Source: Erinaceus europaeus (Eukaryota > Chordata > Mammalia > Eulipotyphla > Erinaceidae). Taken from it: DNA of 64,000 bases. Under the pieces are notes generated by a model that had not been told where the DNA came from, ran no database searches, and saw only the letters and a program-made list of their open reading frames with translations. Numbering within the stretch: position 1 is the first letter of the stretch; each line of letters starts with the position of its first letter. The stretch covers positions 68,422,302 to 68,486,301 of the forward strand of contig NC_080175.1 in the NCBI RefSeq assembly GCF_950295315.1. The letters are read 5' to 3'. The position numbers were made by a program, and so were the translations under genes. Shown here in pieces: positions 10,229 to 21,314 of this stretch.

Positions 10229-10249
10229 GTATTTCCCCTAATTCCTTAC

Positions 10250-10771
10250 CTCAAGTGCTGTTCTGAACTGCCCTGCTGCTACTGAGTATTTCTTTTGTCT
10301 GTAGCAAGAGCTGGCGTCCTTTAAGGCTACTTGAAGCCATTTGTCAATCTGAGGCAGAACCTTGGAAAGAGACATGGGCACAGGGCCTGCTGTTTCCGCA
10401 GCCCGACCTATTGGCCGAGGCCCTGTGAACGGGAAAGACTGTGCAAACTCATAGCTAATGTCCTCCTCGTCAACATAGACTAACTTCACCTCCACGTCCA
10501 TGATGCTCTTCAAGGGGATGTGCGGCAGAGGCATGGTAATCAGTGGGCTGTCAAGTTCCATTATCTTTGCCTCTTTCTTTCCAATTGGCTTTTCTTCACC
10601 TTCTGCCTTCCGCTTAAAGGCCACTTTCTCTAAATCACTGTTTTGTTTCTCTTTGAGGCTCTTTGCCATTTTGATCCTCTCCACTGTGGTTTCTCCTTGT
10701 TTGTCTCCAGAGCTTTTCTTAATCTCTTGTGGCATTTCCAGAATACTGGGTGAGTTTGCTAAGGCAGACAT
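10250..10771 (-). CDS. SPATA16: SPATA16, coding part of one exon (N-terminal portion)
   Basis: SPATA16 is a testis-specific TPR-containing protein linked to the Golgi and acrosome formation in spermatids; human mutations cause globozoospermia (family knowledge). The 174 codons match the human N-terminal region as I recall it, including the segments EMPQEIKK, AFKRKAEGEEKP and ITMPLPHIPLK, and the strongly conserved LPQIDKWLQVALKDASSCYR. Residues 53-69 form a lysine-rich basic cluster. Residues about 144-174 begin the first TPR-like helices (SSCYRQKKYSVAAGQFRTALE). The exon ends on a codon boundary after CTTGAG, followed by the donor GTAAGG (first intron base at 10249). The start at 10771 is the first methionine after two in-frame stops; it aligns with an internal Met about 30 codons into the human protein and has A at -3. 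The remaining exons, which carry most of the TPR region, are not in this window. A processed pseudogene is unlikely because both splice sites are intact. Confidence 0.88.
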
Positions 10772-10880
10772 TTTCTTGCTTGTGTTTATCTATGCAACAA
10801 GCTACTCACGACAGACCCTATTTACTGTATTCTCCAAACTCCCGCTGCTTCCTGAATCCATTAATTCCTTCTGGAAACGC
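10772..10880 (-). pseudogene. SPATA16: SPATA16 exon 5' part: ancestral N-terminus with two in-frame stops
   Basis: The acceptor is a pyrimidine-rich tract ending CCCCAACAG, so the exon begins at 10880. An ATG at 10861-10859 opens a frame reading MDSGSSGSLENTVNR, which corresponds to the human start. Codon 20 (10804-10802) and codon 24 (10792-10790) are both TAG, in the same frame as the downstream SPATA16 coding sequence. The segment INTSKKMS then leads into Met31 at 10771. The residue similarity shows that this segment was coding in an ancestor. It now behaves as 5' untranslated sequence, or as a short upstream ORF of 19 codons. The ancestral ATG context is weak (T at -3, G at +4). Confidence 0.8.
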
Positions 10881-11735
10881 CTGTTGGGGTGAGAGAATGA
10901 AAAGCAAGTCACATAACATTTTGAATTCCAATAGCTTGAATTATAGTTACATTGATTTTAAATACTTTTATTCATTACAGATAGTTATTGCCTTAAATTA
11001 AGACTGTATGTATATCATTTGCTGACTTTTTTTAATTAGGGAAATGTATATTTTCATTTTAAATCTCACCAAAAATTTGTTGTAAACAGATTCACACAGT
11101 GTCTTAAAAATAATCATCTATAACTTAGCAACACTAAAGATTTTCATAGGGGACAGAAGACTCAGTGAACAAGAAAGCCTTATCCACAGTCACTGAGAAC
11201 AAATAAAAAGACCCATCTCAATATTCATTTCCTCACAGAGGTAGGTGGTCCACAGCTCATTATAAAGTGTACTGCTAACCTGCACAATTGACTCAGACAT
11301 CTAGGAGGCCACAGCTGTTTCTTCCAAAAAGCTTCCAGACATGTTTTGGGCACAGTGTCTCCTTGATGTCTTCTTTAAGAAACACAAACCTCAAGTTTAA
11401 ACAGCTTTAAAGAAAGCAGTTTTGTTTTTAGAAGTGACCTGAAAGCTAGACAGCGTGACCTTCAACATCACACCAGTGTAGTACTAAGCCTTCATCCAAA
11501 GTCTGCCAAACTAACATTTTTGTAGCAATGGTACTGATAATGTATACCATTTGGACAGGAAACATTTTTCTAAATCACTGATGTCTGAAAAGTGTAACAG
11601 TCTTTTGATTCAAAGGTTTTTTTTATACTTCCTCTGCTTCTAAATTAGTTTTAAAATATAAAATGCCCCGAGACCTAGTAATTATATGGTATGGATGATT
11701 CCTTTAAAAATATTTTGTTACGTATTAGAGCCATG
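10881..11735. other. Noncoding DNA upstream of the SPATA16 exon
   Basis: On the minus strand this is the intron or upstream DNA of SPATA16. The polypyrimidine tract and branch region of the acceptor are at about 10884-10920. No repeat or further exon is recognised. Confidence 0.5.
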
Positions 11736-11739
11736 GAAA

Positions 11740-12052
11740 AATCATGAGGGAAGGGGGAAATGGAGGGAGGGAGGAAGATGGAGGTGGAGAAGGAGATGAT
11801 GGAGAGAGGGAGGGAGGAAGAGGGAGATAGAGAGACAGGGAAAGACAGAGGGAGAGAGGGAAAAGGAGACAGAGAAAGACGGAGAGAGAGATAGAGACAG
11901 AGGGAAAGAGGGAAAGAGAGGGTGAGTCCTTCAGCACTGCTTCACTGTTCATGAAGATTTCCTCCTGCAGGTGGGGACCAGGAGTTTGAACCCAAGTCCT
12001 TGTGCATGGTAATGTGTGTATTCAGCTGGGTGTGCCACCACCTGGTTCCCAG
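11740..12052 (-). mobile_element. Type B SINE with an expanded GA-rich (CT in sense) tract
   Basis: Head and core at 11925-12052 (in sense: GGGAACCAGGTGGTGGCACACC, GGTTCAAACTCCTGGTCCCCACCTGCAGGAGG). The pyrimidine tract is expanded to about 190 bp of GGGA/GAGA repeats on the plus strand. Confidence 0.8.
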
Positions 12053-12059
12053 TTTCATA

Positions 12060-12940
12060 TTTTTAAGACTTTTACCCATCATGTTCTGTCCTGGAAACAA
12101 CTCTACATAGAAAATGGAAGAAGCGCATTCTTCAAACAAGTGGGGGAGCCAGTCTAGTTGGATTGTGAACATATCAAAAAGAATCTACTGTTCACATAAT
12201 CTCACAGGGAAAAAAAAATCAAATTTCAGTAATTCTCGTAACAGCTATCTTGAATGTTAATTTGCAGTTTAATACTAGAACAGTACTTCCCAAGTGATTT
12301 GTACTGACATTAGCGTACTATATCTGTGGGAGAAGGTTAGCTAGAAAATTAAAATTTTTGATAGGATGCATCATGCTCAGTCTTAAAGATCTTCATGGCT
12401 GGATTCATTGGCCCCAATGAGACACTTTAACTAACAAGCTCCTGCTTTCTCCCTTCTTTCTCTTGGAAGCCTTGCTGGCACCCAATCTATCCTTTTCACC
12501 ATGACAGTGGCTCTTCAAAGGGGTAGAGAGGAAACTGTTCAGGTCACCGCTCTCTCTAATTTTCTTTCTGTCATACATGGTTTTGAATAAGTAAAGGTAC
12601 TTGTCCCCTCTCTCCCACTCTTTCTCAAGCGCCCTCCCTCTGCCTGCTTTTCCTTTAAACTACCTCATGCCAATCCCTCCTTCTCACCCTCCACTGTCCA
12701 TCCACCCCGTGCCTTTGGTTTATAAAAAGGAAGGTTTTGTTGACTTTAAGAAATTTTTAATTTTTACATTTATTTATTTCTTTGACTAGAAAATAGCTAA
12801 ACTGGTGAAGCACTGGATTTGCAGGCCTGAGGCTCTGAGTTAGACCCCAAATGACACATGAACCAAAATAGTGCACTGAGCCCCCTTCCCACCCCCCCCA
12901 ATTAAATTCTAAGTCATATGAAATAATTTTTTTTAAATCA
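12060..12940. other. Noncoding stretch
   Basis: No recognised repeat or gene. A pyrimidine-rich section lies at 12600-12710. Confidence 0.45.
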
Positions 12941-12942
12941 GC

Positions 12943-13088
12943 TTTTGAGCCAGACTGTGGCACACTAGGTTGAGTGCACACTTTACCATGTGCAAGGACC
13001 CAGATTCAAGCCCCTGGTTCCTACCTGCTGAGGAGGTCTGTCATGAGCAGAGAAGCAAGTCTTTAGGCTGGCCTGCCTGTCTGTCTAT

Positions 13089-13128
<40 letters not shown>

Positions 13129-13191
13129 TCTTTCCTTCCCTTCCCTCCCTTCTCAATTTCTCTGTCTTATCAAATAAAATAGAAAGTGGAA

Positions 13192-13251
<60 letters not shown>

Positions 13252-13254
13252 CAT
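12943..13254 (+). mobile_element. Type B SINE with (CTAT)n and (GAAA)n expansions
   Basis: Head GAGCCAGACTGTGGCACACTAGG and B box GATTCAAGCCCCTGG, then TCTGTC tract turned into (CTAT)n at 13087-13128, and an A-tail turned into (GAAA)n at 13193-13250. Both microsatellites grew from SINE internal parts. Confidence 0.85.
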
Positions 13255-13590
13255 GGTCTCCAAGGGCAGTGGATTTGTAGTGTCAGCACTGAGCCCTAGC
13301 AATAACCCTGTTAACCTCCTAGGGGATACATGTAAACAAACACTTTGTTTTCAAGCATCTCTTAAGATAAACTATTTCAGATAAACTCTTAAGATAAACT
13401 ATCTCTTAAGATAAACTTATTAGAGAACCAAAGGGTGTTGTCAAATGCCCAGGATATATACATCCTAAAGCCTAAAAGTAGCCTTTATGTGTGGAGTGAA
13501 AAGGGAGGGTCATTTGCCTTTAGTGTTAGCTACAAAACTGTTGAAGGCAGCTTCTGATTTAGAGCCAGAGCTTTATAAAATTTGTTTTGG

Positions 13591-13952
13591 TTCCAGATGC
13601 CACCAGGATGCTGGCTAGGCTTCCCTGGATTGAAGACCCCACCAATGTGTCCTGGAGCTCAGATTCCCCAGAGACACACCTTACTAGGGAAAGAGAGAGG
13701 CAGACTGGGAGTATGGACCGACCAGTCAACGCCCATGTTCAGCGGGGAAGCAATTACAGAAGCCAGACCCTCTACCTTCTGCAACCCTCAACGACCCTGG
13801 ATCCATGCTCCCAGAGGGCTAGAGAATGGGAAGGCTATCATGGGAGAGGGTGGGTTATGGGAATTGGGTGGTGGGAATTGTGTGGAGTTGTACCCCTCCT
13901 ACCTTATGCCTTTGTTCACTAATCCTTTCTTAAATAAAAAATTTAAAAAAAA
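13591..13952 (+). mobile_element. R1 retroposon, 5'-truncated
   Basis: Starts GGTTCCAGATGCCACCAGG, contains CCTGGATTGAAGACCCCACC, GGAAGCAATTACAGAAGCCAG and GTGTGGAGTTGTACCCCTCC, and ends TTCTTAAATAAAAAATTTAAAAAA. A probable TSD AAAATTTGTTTTG / AAAATTGTTTTG lies at about 13577 and 13951. Two long overlapping frames (111 and 144 codons) are open here. Confidence 0.85.
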
Positions 13953-14071
13953 AATTGTTTTGTATCTACAAAAGAGTTATGAAGCTCTTAAGAATATGAA
14001 ACTCCAAATTAAATAATATGTAATTTGAGACTTTTTGCCACCCACTCTGGCAAATGCTTTCAGACTTCTTT

Positions 14072-14370
14072 TTTTATTATTTTTTTCCTTTTTTAAAATA
14101 TTTATTTATTTATTCCATTTTATTGTCCTTGTTATTTTACTGGTATAGTTATTGTTGCTGTTATTGATATCGTCATTGTTGGATAGGACAGAGAGAAATG
14201 GAGAGAGGAAGGGAAGACAGAGAGGGGGAGAGAAAGATAGACACTTGCAGACCTGCTTCACCACCTGTGAAGCAACTCCCCTGCAGGTGGGGAGCCTGGG
14301 CTTGAACAGGGATCCTTAGGCCAGTCCTTGCACTTCACGTCACGTGCCGCGGCGCTACCGCCGACTCTCC
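14072..14370 (-). mobile_element. ERI-type SINE, minus strand
   Basis: Complete unit from the A-rich tail (T-rich on plus at 14072-14115) to the tRNA head (GGCGGTAGCGCCGCGGCACG in sense). TSD CCAGACTTCTK at about 14059 and 14370. Confidence 0.9.
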
Positions 14371-14372
14371 AG

Positions 14373-16290
14373 ACTTCTGTATCAACTATAGTACCCTACT
14401 CTGAAAGTTAAGCTGAAATTCTTGTTACTCCTAGCAGATATCCTATTATAGTCCATTTAGTAAGAATTCTCCATCTTCTTGTTCTGCCTCATTTTACTGG
14501 TCCAATCCTAACCAGAAGTTACCCATCTCTTCATCCTTAGTCTACTACTGGCATTTATAAACTGGCATTTATAGCACTGATGATGTTCTACCTTCTAGTC
14601 ATACAGGAAAGCCTTATTTATTTGAATAATCTCTCTAAAAACAGAAATATGTGCCAGTTAACTTCACATTAGTTAAGTGCTTTGCATAAAGTGGGTGTTC
14701 AACAGATGTTGATCAAAATGGATGCTACAAAAATCAGAGAAATGCTAGTTTATATACCTTAAAAGAAACAAACTGAATTATTCTAAAGATACAACCTATA
14801 ATTTTATCAGACTTGTTTCTGAGGTGCTTTACTAGATTTTGTTGTTGTTTTCCATTTGATTTTGAGTAAAGTACACTTTCTTCTTTGATAGTTCAAGTGA
14901 ATCAGGTTCCAACTAGATTTAAACTATCAACCTCTGATGTTTTTGTTTTTTTTTTGCGGTGTTTTTGGTAGTCAAGTTGATTAACATGACATTAGTCAGT
15001 GTTCCTGAGGCACTGAGTTACACTTTAATCATTACTTCAATAAAAATACATTTTAGAGAAAACTGTTAGACAAACATTATGTATGTCCAAGAAGCATGCA
15101 GTGATAACATCCTGTAAAAATAAATGTCCATTCTTTAATTCAAAAGACAGCACTGTAAAATTTATTTCCACATATATACATATATATATATATAGTGCCT
15201 TAAAAAGATATCTCTAGAAAATATTCACATAAAACATGAGAATGATCCTCCAAGTTTCACAATAAATACAGGTACAAGAAACAAAGAGAGGTAAATGTTC
15301 AGTCATCTCTGGGGGAGGTAACCATTCAAAATTTATTCAGTGGATTCTTAACACATAAATCTTTTTCCTCATGGCACATTCTTTTTCATGTGGGAATTTC
15401 TACTGGTACATAGATACAATCAGTGATTTACATGGACATTGGTACCACAAATTATTTATTAGAATTTTGACTGAAATAAGCAGCTCAAACATGGGCAATT
15501 CTGGTTAAAAAAAAAAAAAAACACTTAAAATGTGCTCTGAAACATTCAGCATCACAGTTGCTATGGTTTTCTTTCTTAAAAAAAAAAAGGATCTAATTTT
15601 AACTTGCTGTTAAATGTAACCAGAGACACATTATGAAGAAAAGCATCTTGCTTGTTCGTCCACTAGCACACCTTGATATTTAAAACAATATATTACAAAC
15701 TCTTTCTTCTGTCTAATCATCGTTTATGTGAGTGGATCTTACAAGAAAGATACTGTTAGGCAATATGAACGAAGATAAATATGGCCAAGACTAGGGCTCA
15801 TAGTTGGAATAGAAGTGAATGATAGAAAAGGGAGTTTTCTAGATAAATAACTTTATACAGAGGAGGCATTCTTTCACTAGACTGTGTATTTTGGGAGAGG
15901 TAATAGGATGTCACTATCCTCTCCATGTACTGAAGTTCAGGTTATTCAGAGCCTGGGGCACATAAGGCCTTTGATGCATGTGTCCTATTTAAACAAGTGT
16001 ATGGCCAAGTCACAAGTAACATAGTACTTCTGTAAGAACACAAAACTAATGATGATGAGAGAAATTTGGCTTTAGACAAGGTAGAATGAGGGGTGTCCCT
16101 ATAAAGATTTTTTTTTTCCATCCAAGCACACACAAGACATCATTATCACCAGAAGAAAAAAAAAAAAAGAGTGAAATTGACTCACAATGCTTGTAAAGAA
16201 ATACAGAAAAAATGTTAAGAAACTATGGTCTATTTCAGCAGATCTGAGGAAGCAGCAAGGGGTTGAAGTCCCTGTGGGGGCCCAGTGCTT
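14373..16290. other. Noncoding stretch, possibly with an old MIR or L2 tail
   Basis: No gene is seen. AAGTGCTTTGCATAAAGTGGGTGTTCAACAGATGTTGATC at about 14676-14715 resembles the end of MIR/L2 elements. A short (TA)n lies at 15175-15194. The rest is unassigned. Confidence 0.4.
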
Positions 16291-16305
16291 TAAGGTGGAG
16301 GGAGG

Positions 16306-16550
16306 CACGCGGTGCAAAGCTCAAGGATCAGCGTAAGGATGCCGGTTCAAGCCCCTGGCTCCCCACCTGCAGGGGAGTTACTTCACAGGGAGTGAAGCAA
16401 GTCTGCAGGTGTCTATCTTTCTCTCCTCCTCTCTGTCTTCCCCTCCTCTCTCCATTTCTCTCTGTCCTATCTAACAACGACGACATCAATAACAACAATA
16501 AAAAACAAGGGCAACAAAAGGGGAAATAAATAAATATAAAAAAACATGAA
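16306..16550 (+). mobile_element. ERI-type SINE, 5'-truncated within the head
   Basis: Begins GCACGCGGTGCAAAGCTCAAGG directly after the target AAGGTGGAGGGAG (about 16292). The matching AAGGTGGAAGAGAG follows the tail at about 16555. The A box is missing, so the copy cannot be transcribed by its own promoter. Confidence 0.88.
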
Positions 16551-16759
16551 AAAAAAGGTGGAAGAGAGAAGAGAATTTGTTGGTGGCTGATACTCATCTT
16601 GAGATATGAAAAGCATACCCCTCCAACAGCAATAAGCTCCTAAACATATATATCATCGATTATTGCATGAATATAAAAACTACAAACATACATTCCCAAT
16701 GTAAAAATTTGTGTCACTGGATGATTCCATTTGTTTCTCAAAATAATATTTTTGCATAA

Positions 16760-16862
16760 TCATTACCACTATTACTTTAACTAAGAGGAAACCAAGATAT
16801 TCAGCCAATTTAAAGAGCTGTTAAGAGATTGCCTTGAACTCCCGACATACAATGTCAAATTG
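16760..16862 (-). mobile_element. MIR-like fragment, minus strand
   Basis: ACTAAGAGGAAACCAAGATATTCAGCC through GATTGCCTTGAACTCCCGACA follows the inverted MIR pattern (GAGGAAACTGAGGCTCAGAG ... GATTTGAACCC). It is strongly diverged. Confidence 0.45.
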
Positions 16863-16984
16863 TATCTTTTTAGGTCACAGGACAATAAATCCCTGTGACT
16901 GTGCCACATTGATTAAGATTTATATATTCCTTTGGACTGGGACCACAGAGAGCCAGAGCTCAGCAGTCCTCTGGTAATATTTTC

Positions 16985-17130
16985 CACCTTAAACTTTTTT
17001 TTAAGCTTAACAATTAGGTGATTAACTTTACTGGTATGGATTATGGTGGTATTAGGGATTAAATCTGGGAGTTCAGAGCCTCAGGCATAAAAGTATTTTG
17101 CAGAAACATTATGCTGTCTCCCCAGCCCTA
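16985..17130 (-). mobile_element. Type C SINE, minus strand
   Basis: TGGTATTAGGGATTAAATCTGGG, GAGCCTCAGGCATAAAAGT and ATTATGCTGTCTCCCCAGCC match the type C unit. Confidence 0.7.
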
Positions 17131-17157
17131 TATATAATTTTTTCCAGCCCTACATTT

Positions 17158-17435
17158 AAAAAAAATTTTATATTTATTTTCCCTTTTGTTGCCCTTGTTT
17201 TTTCATTATTGTTGTAGTTATTATTGTTGTTGTTATTGTATAGGACAGAGAGAAATGTAGAGAGGAGGGGAAGACAGAGAGGGGGAGAGAAAGATAGACA
17301 CCTGCAGACCTGCTTCACCACCTGTGAAGGGACTACCTTACAGGTGGGGAGCTGGAGCTCGAACGGGATCCTTACGCCAGTCCTTGGGTTTTGTGTTACC
17401 TGTGCTTAACCTACTGTGCTACCGCCCGACTCCCC
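17158..17435 (-). mobile_element. ERI-type SINE, minus strand
   Basis: Full unit with TSD CAGCCCTACATTT at about 17145 and 17436. In sense the head reads GGGAGTCGGGCGGTAGCACAG and the core ACCTGTAAGGTAGTCCC. Confidence 0.92.
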
Positions 17436-17574
17436 AGCCCTACATTTTTTATGAAGATACCTTCATCCAGGCCCCAAGGCCTGGATCATGGCAACTGTTT
17501 TCTTTTATTCAGCAGTTCAGATCATCTTTTAAATGAACATCAGATCCCATCATGTTCTTGCTTAAAGCCTTCCT

Positions 17575-17695
17575 AATTGGAGAAGCAGTGCTGCAGGTGT
17601 CTGTCTCTCTCTCCCTATCTTCCTCTTCCTTCTCAATTTCTGACTGTCTCTGGCCAATAAATAAAGATAATAGAAAACAATTAAAAGAGAGAGAG
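17575..17695 (+). mobile_element. Type B SINE, 5'-truncated
   Basis: Only the AAGCAGTGCTGCAGGTGTCTG core, CTCTC tract and CCAATAAATAAAGATAATAGAA tail remain. Confidence 0.75.
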
Positions 17696-17709
17696 AAAGA
17701 GTGAGTGGT

Positions 17710-17875
17710 GGGGCCGGGTGGTGGCACACCTGGTTGAGCACACGTTACACAATGCACAAGGACCTGAGTTCGGGCCCCCAGTCCCCACCTACAAGGGGAA
17801 AGCTCTGCAAGTGGTGAAGCAGTCCTGCAGGTGTCTCTCTGTCTCTCTCCATATCTCTCTCTCTTGCCACATCAT
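17710..17875 (+). mobile_element. Type B SINE
   Basis: GGGGCCGGGTGGTGGCACACC head, AGTTCGGGCCCCCAGTCCCC B box, CTGCAGGTGTCTCTC and pyrimidine tract. The A tail is missing or decayed. Confidence 0.85.
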
Positions 17876-19210
17876 TATTTAGTTGTATTTTTACTTCTTT
17901 CAGAACCACCTTCATACACCAAAACATAAACTCCATGAGAGGATGATGCCCAGTCAATTCACCACTATATATTCAGGTGAGCTTTTTTCTTTATTTCTTC
18001 TGTCCAGGATTGTACATTTAACCCAAAATTCAGAATTGTCTTTTCTTTCCCTGGATGTACCACTATATATATTTAGATAGTGCAGTTAGAAGTTACAAGT
18101 ATGAACTACCTTTACACAAATTGGTTTCACCCATTCAAAGTTTCTACAGGCATTGTAGAAACCTTATTCTTCTTTTTCTTCTTTCTCTCCTCTCTTTATT
18201 GTTTTCTACTGCAACTTAATATGTATGATGTTTCATCCTTTTTATTTTAGTCTTTGTTAAGGAGCAAAAAATTTCTCTATTTTTTGTTGACATCAAGCAT
18301 GACTCATTTAGAACCGAAAGCATCAAAAAATTCAGATCTTCAGGGGCAAGTAGTTTGATATAACTTATTATCTTTACACTGTGTTCCATGAGGCTGGAAC
18401 TATACTCTTATTTTTTTCTTCTATTTTTTTACATTTCTTCTTGATACAGAAATGTAGTCAGCCTGCCAAATTCATAGACATACTAAAAGAAAATTTGAAC
18501 CCTGTCCTATTTCTTTGATAATTTTGCTATGCCCTTTAACAAAAAGTGATTCAAGTTTCTATATACAAAAGAGGTTAAGACTGTACAGATATGTAAAGAA
18601 AAAATTTTTTTTCTTCAGCTTTAGTAACTCTTTAAGTTTTTTTGCTGTGGTTCTTAATTTTTACACATCCACTTTGAAATCCTTGAACCATGACTTAAGA
18701 ATCACAGAAGGGTTGGGCAAGAGAGCTTTCAAATTATTCTAATTTAAACTCCTTATTTTCCTGAGGGAGATTCTCAGGCAGGTGAAATGGCCTGCTGCTG
18801 GCCACCTGGGTTCAGAAGCACAACTTGCAGAATTCTTTCCATCTCACTCCACTGCCTCTCTCTCTGCAATATGCAAGGTGAATGGTTATCACAAAATGCC
18901 ATTCACAAATGAAGAAATGCAGTTTGGACAGTTCACTGCCTTGCTTTCAGAGATTCACAAATTTAATGAGCAGAAACTTTTGACGATTTCTTAGCTTCTG
19001 ACCTGCTCTTTATTAATTTATCTTAACATTTTTGTTAGTGAGGGGATTAATGCTTTGCAATGCAGTCATTGCCACATGCATATAATTTCATTACACACCC
19101 TGCCCTTGAAGCAGCAAATGAGATGAGAGAACCAAATATTTGGAAAAGGAGAAACATTATTATGCTAGGCGGGCTTGGCGTCAGATCTCTCCAAGGAGAA
19201 CACCAGCCCT
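17876..19210. other. Noncoding stretch
   Basis: No gene is recognised. AAACTCCATGAGAGGATGATG at 17929-17949 weakly resembles an L2 3' end. The open frame at 18782-18994 has no recognisable domain. Confidence 0.4.
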
Positions 19211-19212
19211 TT

Positions 19213-19487
19213 GTTCTCTTATTTTATTTTATTCCTACAGAGTTATCGCTTGGACTCAATGCTTGCACTATGAATTCACTGCTCCTGGCGTCCATTTTTT
19301 CCATTTTTATTTTTAATTGGTTAAGACAAAGAGAAATTGAGAGAAGGGAGATAAAGAGGGAGACACCTGCAGACCTGCTTCACTCCTTGTGAAGTGATCC
19401 CCTTGCAGGTGGGGAGTTGGGGGTTCAAACCCTGTTCCTTGCACTTTGTATTGTGTGCGCTTAACCTAGTGCACTACCGCCTGACTC
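19213..19487 (-). mobile_element. ERI-type SINE, long form, minus strand
   Basis: Head (in sense GGAGTCAGGCGGTAGTGCAC), core ACCTGCAAGGGGATCAC, shortened pyrimidine tract, and the 3' extension GGACGCCAGGAGCAGTGAATTC. Confidence 0.88.
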
Positions 19488-19741
19488 CACCCCCTCTCCC
19501 AGTCTTTGCTCTCTAGGGTATTTATAACTATATATGTCTTTAAGTTATGTGGCATAATTTTATTTTATTTTATTATTTTTTTTTTATCTCTTTATTCATG
19601 CAGGACGCAGCACAATCTAAGACGAGCTAAGCTAAACTCAAGTACCTTATTTTATTTTTTTATTCAGTATACAATTGAAACAGTTTGCTAGTTTTATTTT
19701 TATTATTTTTAATAGGTTAAGTTTTTTAAATTTTTTTAATT

Positions 19742-20012
19742 TAGTATTTATTTATTTATTTATTCCCTTTTGTTGCCCTTGTTTTATTGTTGTAGTTATT
19801 GATGTCATAGTTGTTGGATAGGACAGAGAGAAATGAAGAGAGGAGGGGAAGACAGAGAGGGGAGAGAAAGATAGACACCTGCAGACCTGCTCCACTGCCT
19901 GTGAAGTGACTCCCCTGCAGGTGGAGAGCCAGGGGCTCAAACCGGGATCCTTACGCCGGTCCTTGCGCTTTGCACCACCTGCGCTTAACCGGCTGCGCTA
20001 CTGCCCAACCCC
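19742..20012 (-). mobile_element. ERI-type SINE, minus strand
   Basis: Complete, well-preserved copy. In sense GGGGGGTTGGGCAGTAGCGC head, GGTTTGAGCCCCTGGCTCTCC and CCTGCAGGGGAGTCACTTC. The (AATA)n tail is at 19742-19765. Confidence 0.92.
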
Positions 20013-20019
20013 CCTTGGC

Positions 20020-20425
20020 ACAATTTTATTGGTGCATAGCAAGCAGGGAGTACAGAAATTTTAGATCATTAGCAGTTGGCTCTTTCAGTTATACATACAG
20101 TTACAAATGTGTTCGCATACCTTCTTATATAAGGCAATGACATTCCCTATGTCTACATACTGGCTGGCTTTTCTTTAGCTATTTCACCCTCACAGTTCTC
20201 TTTTACCCTTCCCTTGCTTCCCATTCCCCAGAGTTCCTTGCTTTGATGCAATACACTGTGCCAAGTTCATGTTTCATGTTGTTTTCTCTCTCTGTGTCCC
20301 TACTTATTAGCTCTGACTTATAAGTGAGATCATTCAGCACTTGTTCTTCTCTTTTTGGCTTATCTCACTTAATATGGTGTCTTCCAATTTCATCCAAGAT
20401 GATGCAAAGGAGACAACTTCACCGA
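20020..20425 (-). mobile_element. L1 3' end, older subfamily, minus strand
   Basis: Reads on the minus strand as GAAGACACCATATTAAGTGAGATAAGCCAAAAAGAG ... GATCTCACTTATAAGTCAGAG, the typical end of L1 ORF2 and start of the 3' UTR. Confidence 0.75.
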
Positions 20426-20709
20426 CCTGCCCTTTAAATGGTTTAGGGAATTGTTCTCAAACTATTAATTTATTGAGATAAAGCTGATTTCCCAAACAAT
20501 ACTGCAGTAACTCTGGCTTATAAGACTGTATGTGTTTTAAGGGTACAATTTCACATCTATTCAATGTATGTATAACCACAGCAGACCCACCACCAAGCTA
20601 TTATTATCTATTCCACAGAACACTGAACTCCCTCTGCCCTCTCAGCTCCTCCCTTTGTTTTTGGAAGCACATGAGAATTTCAGCGATTAGTTCCATTTGA
20701 CATTTGTTG

Positions 20710-20815
20710 CTACTTTTCTTTCTTTCTTTCTTTCTCTTTTTCTTTCTTTCTTTCCTTCTTTATTTTTTCCTTCCTTTCTCCCTTTCTCTCTTTCTTCCTT
20801 TTATTTAATTTTTAA
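20710..20815. repeat. (TTTC)n / pyrimidine-rich low-complexity tract
   Basis: Imperfect CTTT, CTTC and CCTT units. It abuts the A-rich end of the R1 copy on its right and probably grew from that tail. Confidence 0.85.
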
Positions 20816-20982
20816 TTTATAAAAAGGAAACATTGACAAAACCATAGGATAAGTTGTACCATAGAGGTACAACTCCACACCAGAACTCCGTATCCCATCC
20901 CCTCCCTTGATAGCTTTCCTATTTTTTAACCCTCTGGGAGTATGGACCCAGGATCATTATGGGGTGCAGAAGGTCTTTCTTC
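20816..20982 (-). mobile_element. R1 retroposon, 3' end only, minus strand
   Basis: TTTATAAAAAGGAAACATTGACAAAACC, TACAACTCCACACCAGAACTCC and CCCTCTGGGAGTATGGACCCAG are the inverted R1 3' end. The copy is truncated to about 165 bp. Confidence 0.85.
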
Positions 20983-20999
20983 CTTTTTTATCCTACATG

Positions 21000-21122
21000 T
21001 GAGTGAAATCACCTTCTATTTATTCTCATTCTTTTATTGCACCCAGCACAATCCCTTAAGTTCCACCTATGTTTTAGCAAAGGACAAGATCTCATCCTTC
21101 CTTGCAGCTGAGTAGTATTCTA

Positions 21123-21165
<43 letters not shown>

Positions 21166-21314
21166 GAGTCTCCAAATATGTCTTTGATGTAAAGATCCTG
21201 CAATGTTTCACAGATGTTTTCTTCTACATGTTTTACGTTTCTTGTCTAATACCCAGGTCTTTGGTTTTGGTATATGGTGGTATTGTCTAATTTCACTTTT
21301 TTCTTCCTTTCTTC
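21000..21314 (-). mobile_element. L1 ORF2/3' region, minus strand, containing (GT)n
   Basis: TGCAGCTGAGTAGTATTCTATCGTG is the inverse of the L1 ORF2 end (GAATACTACTCAGCTG). A (GT)20 array at 21125-21164 sits where L1 has TATATATACACA. Confidence 0.75.
21125..21164 (+). repeat. (GT)20 microsatellite
   Basis: Forty bases of uninterrupted GT dinucleotide inside antisense L1. Confidence 0.97.

Noticed and set aside
10500..10892. Plus-strand open frame of 130 codons over the SPATA16 exon
   Set aside because: It is the shadow of the SPATA16 coding strand. The minus strand has the protein match and splice sites.
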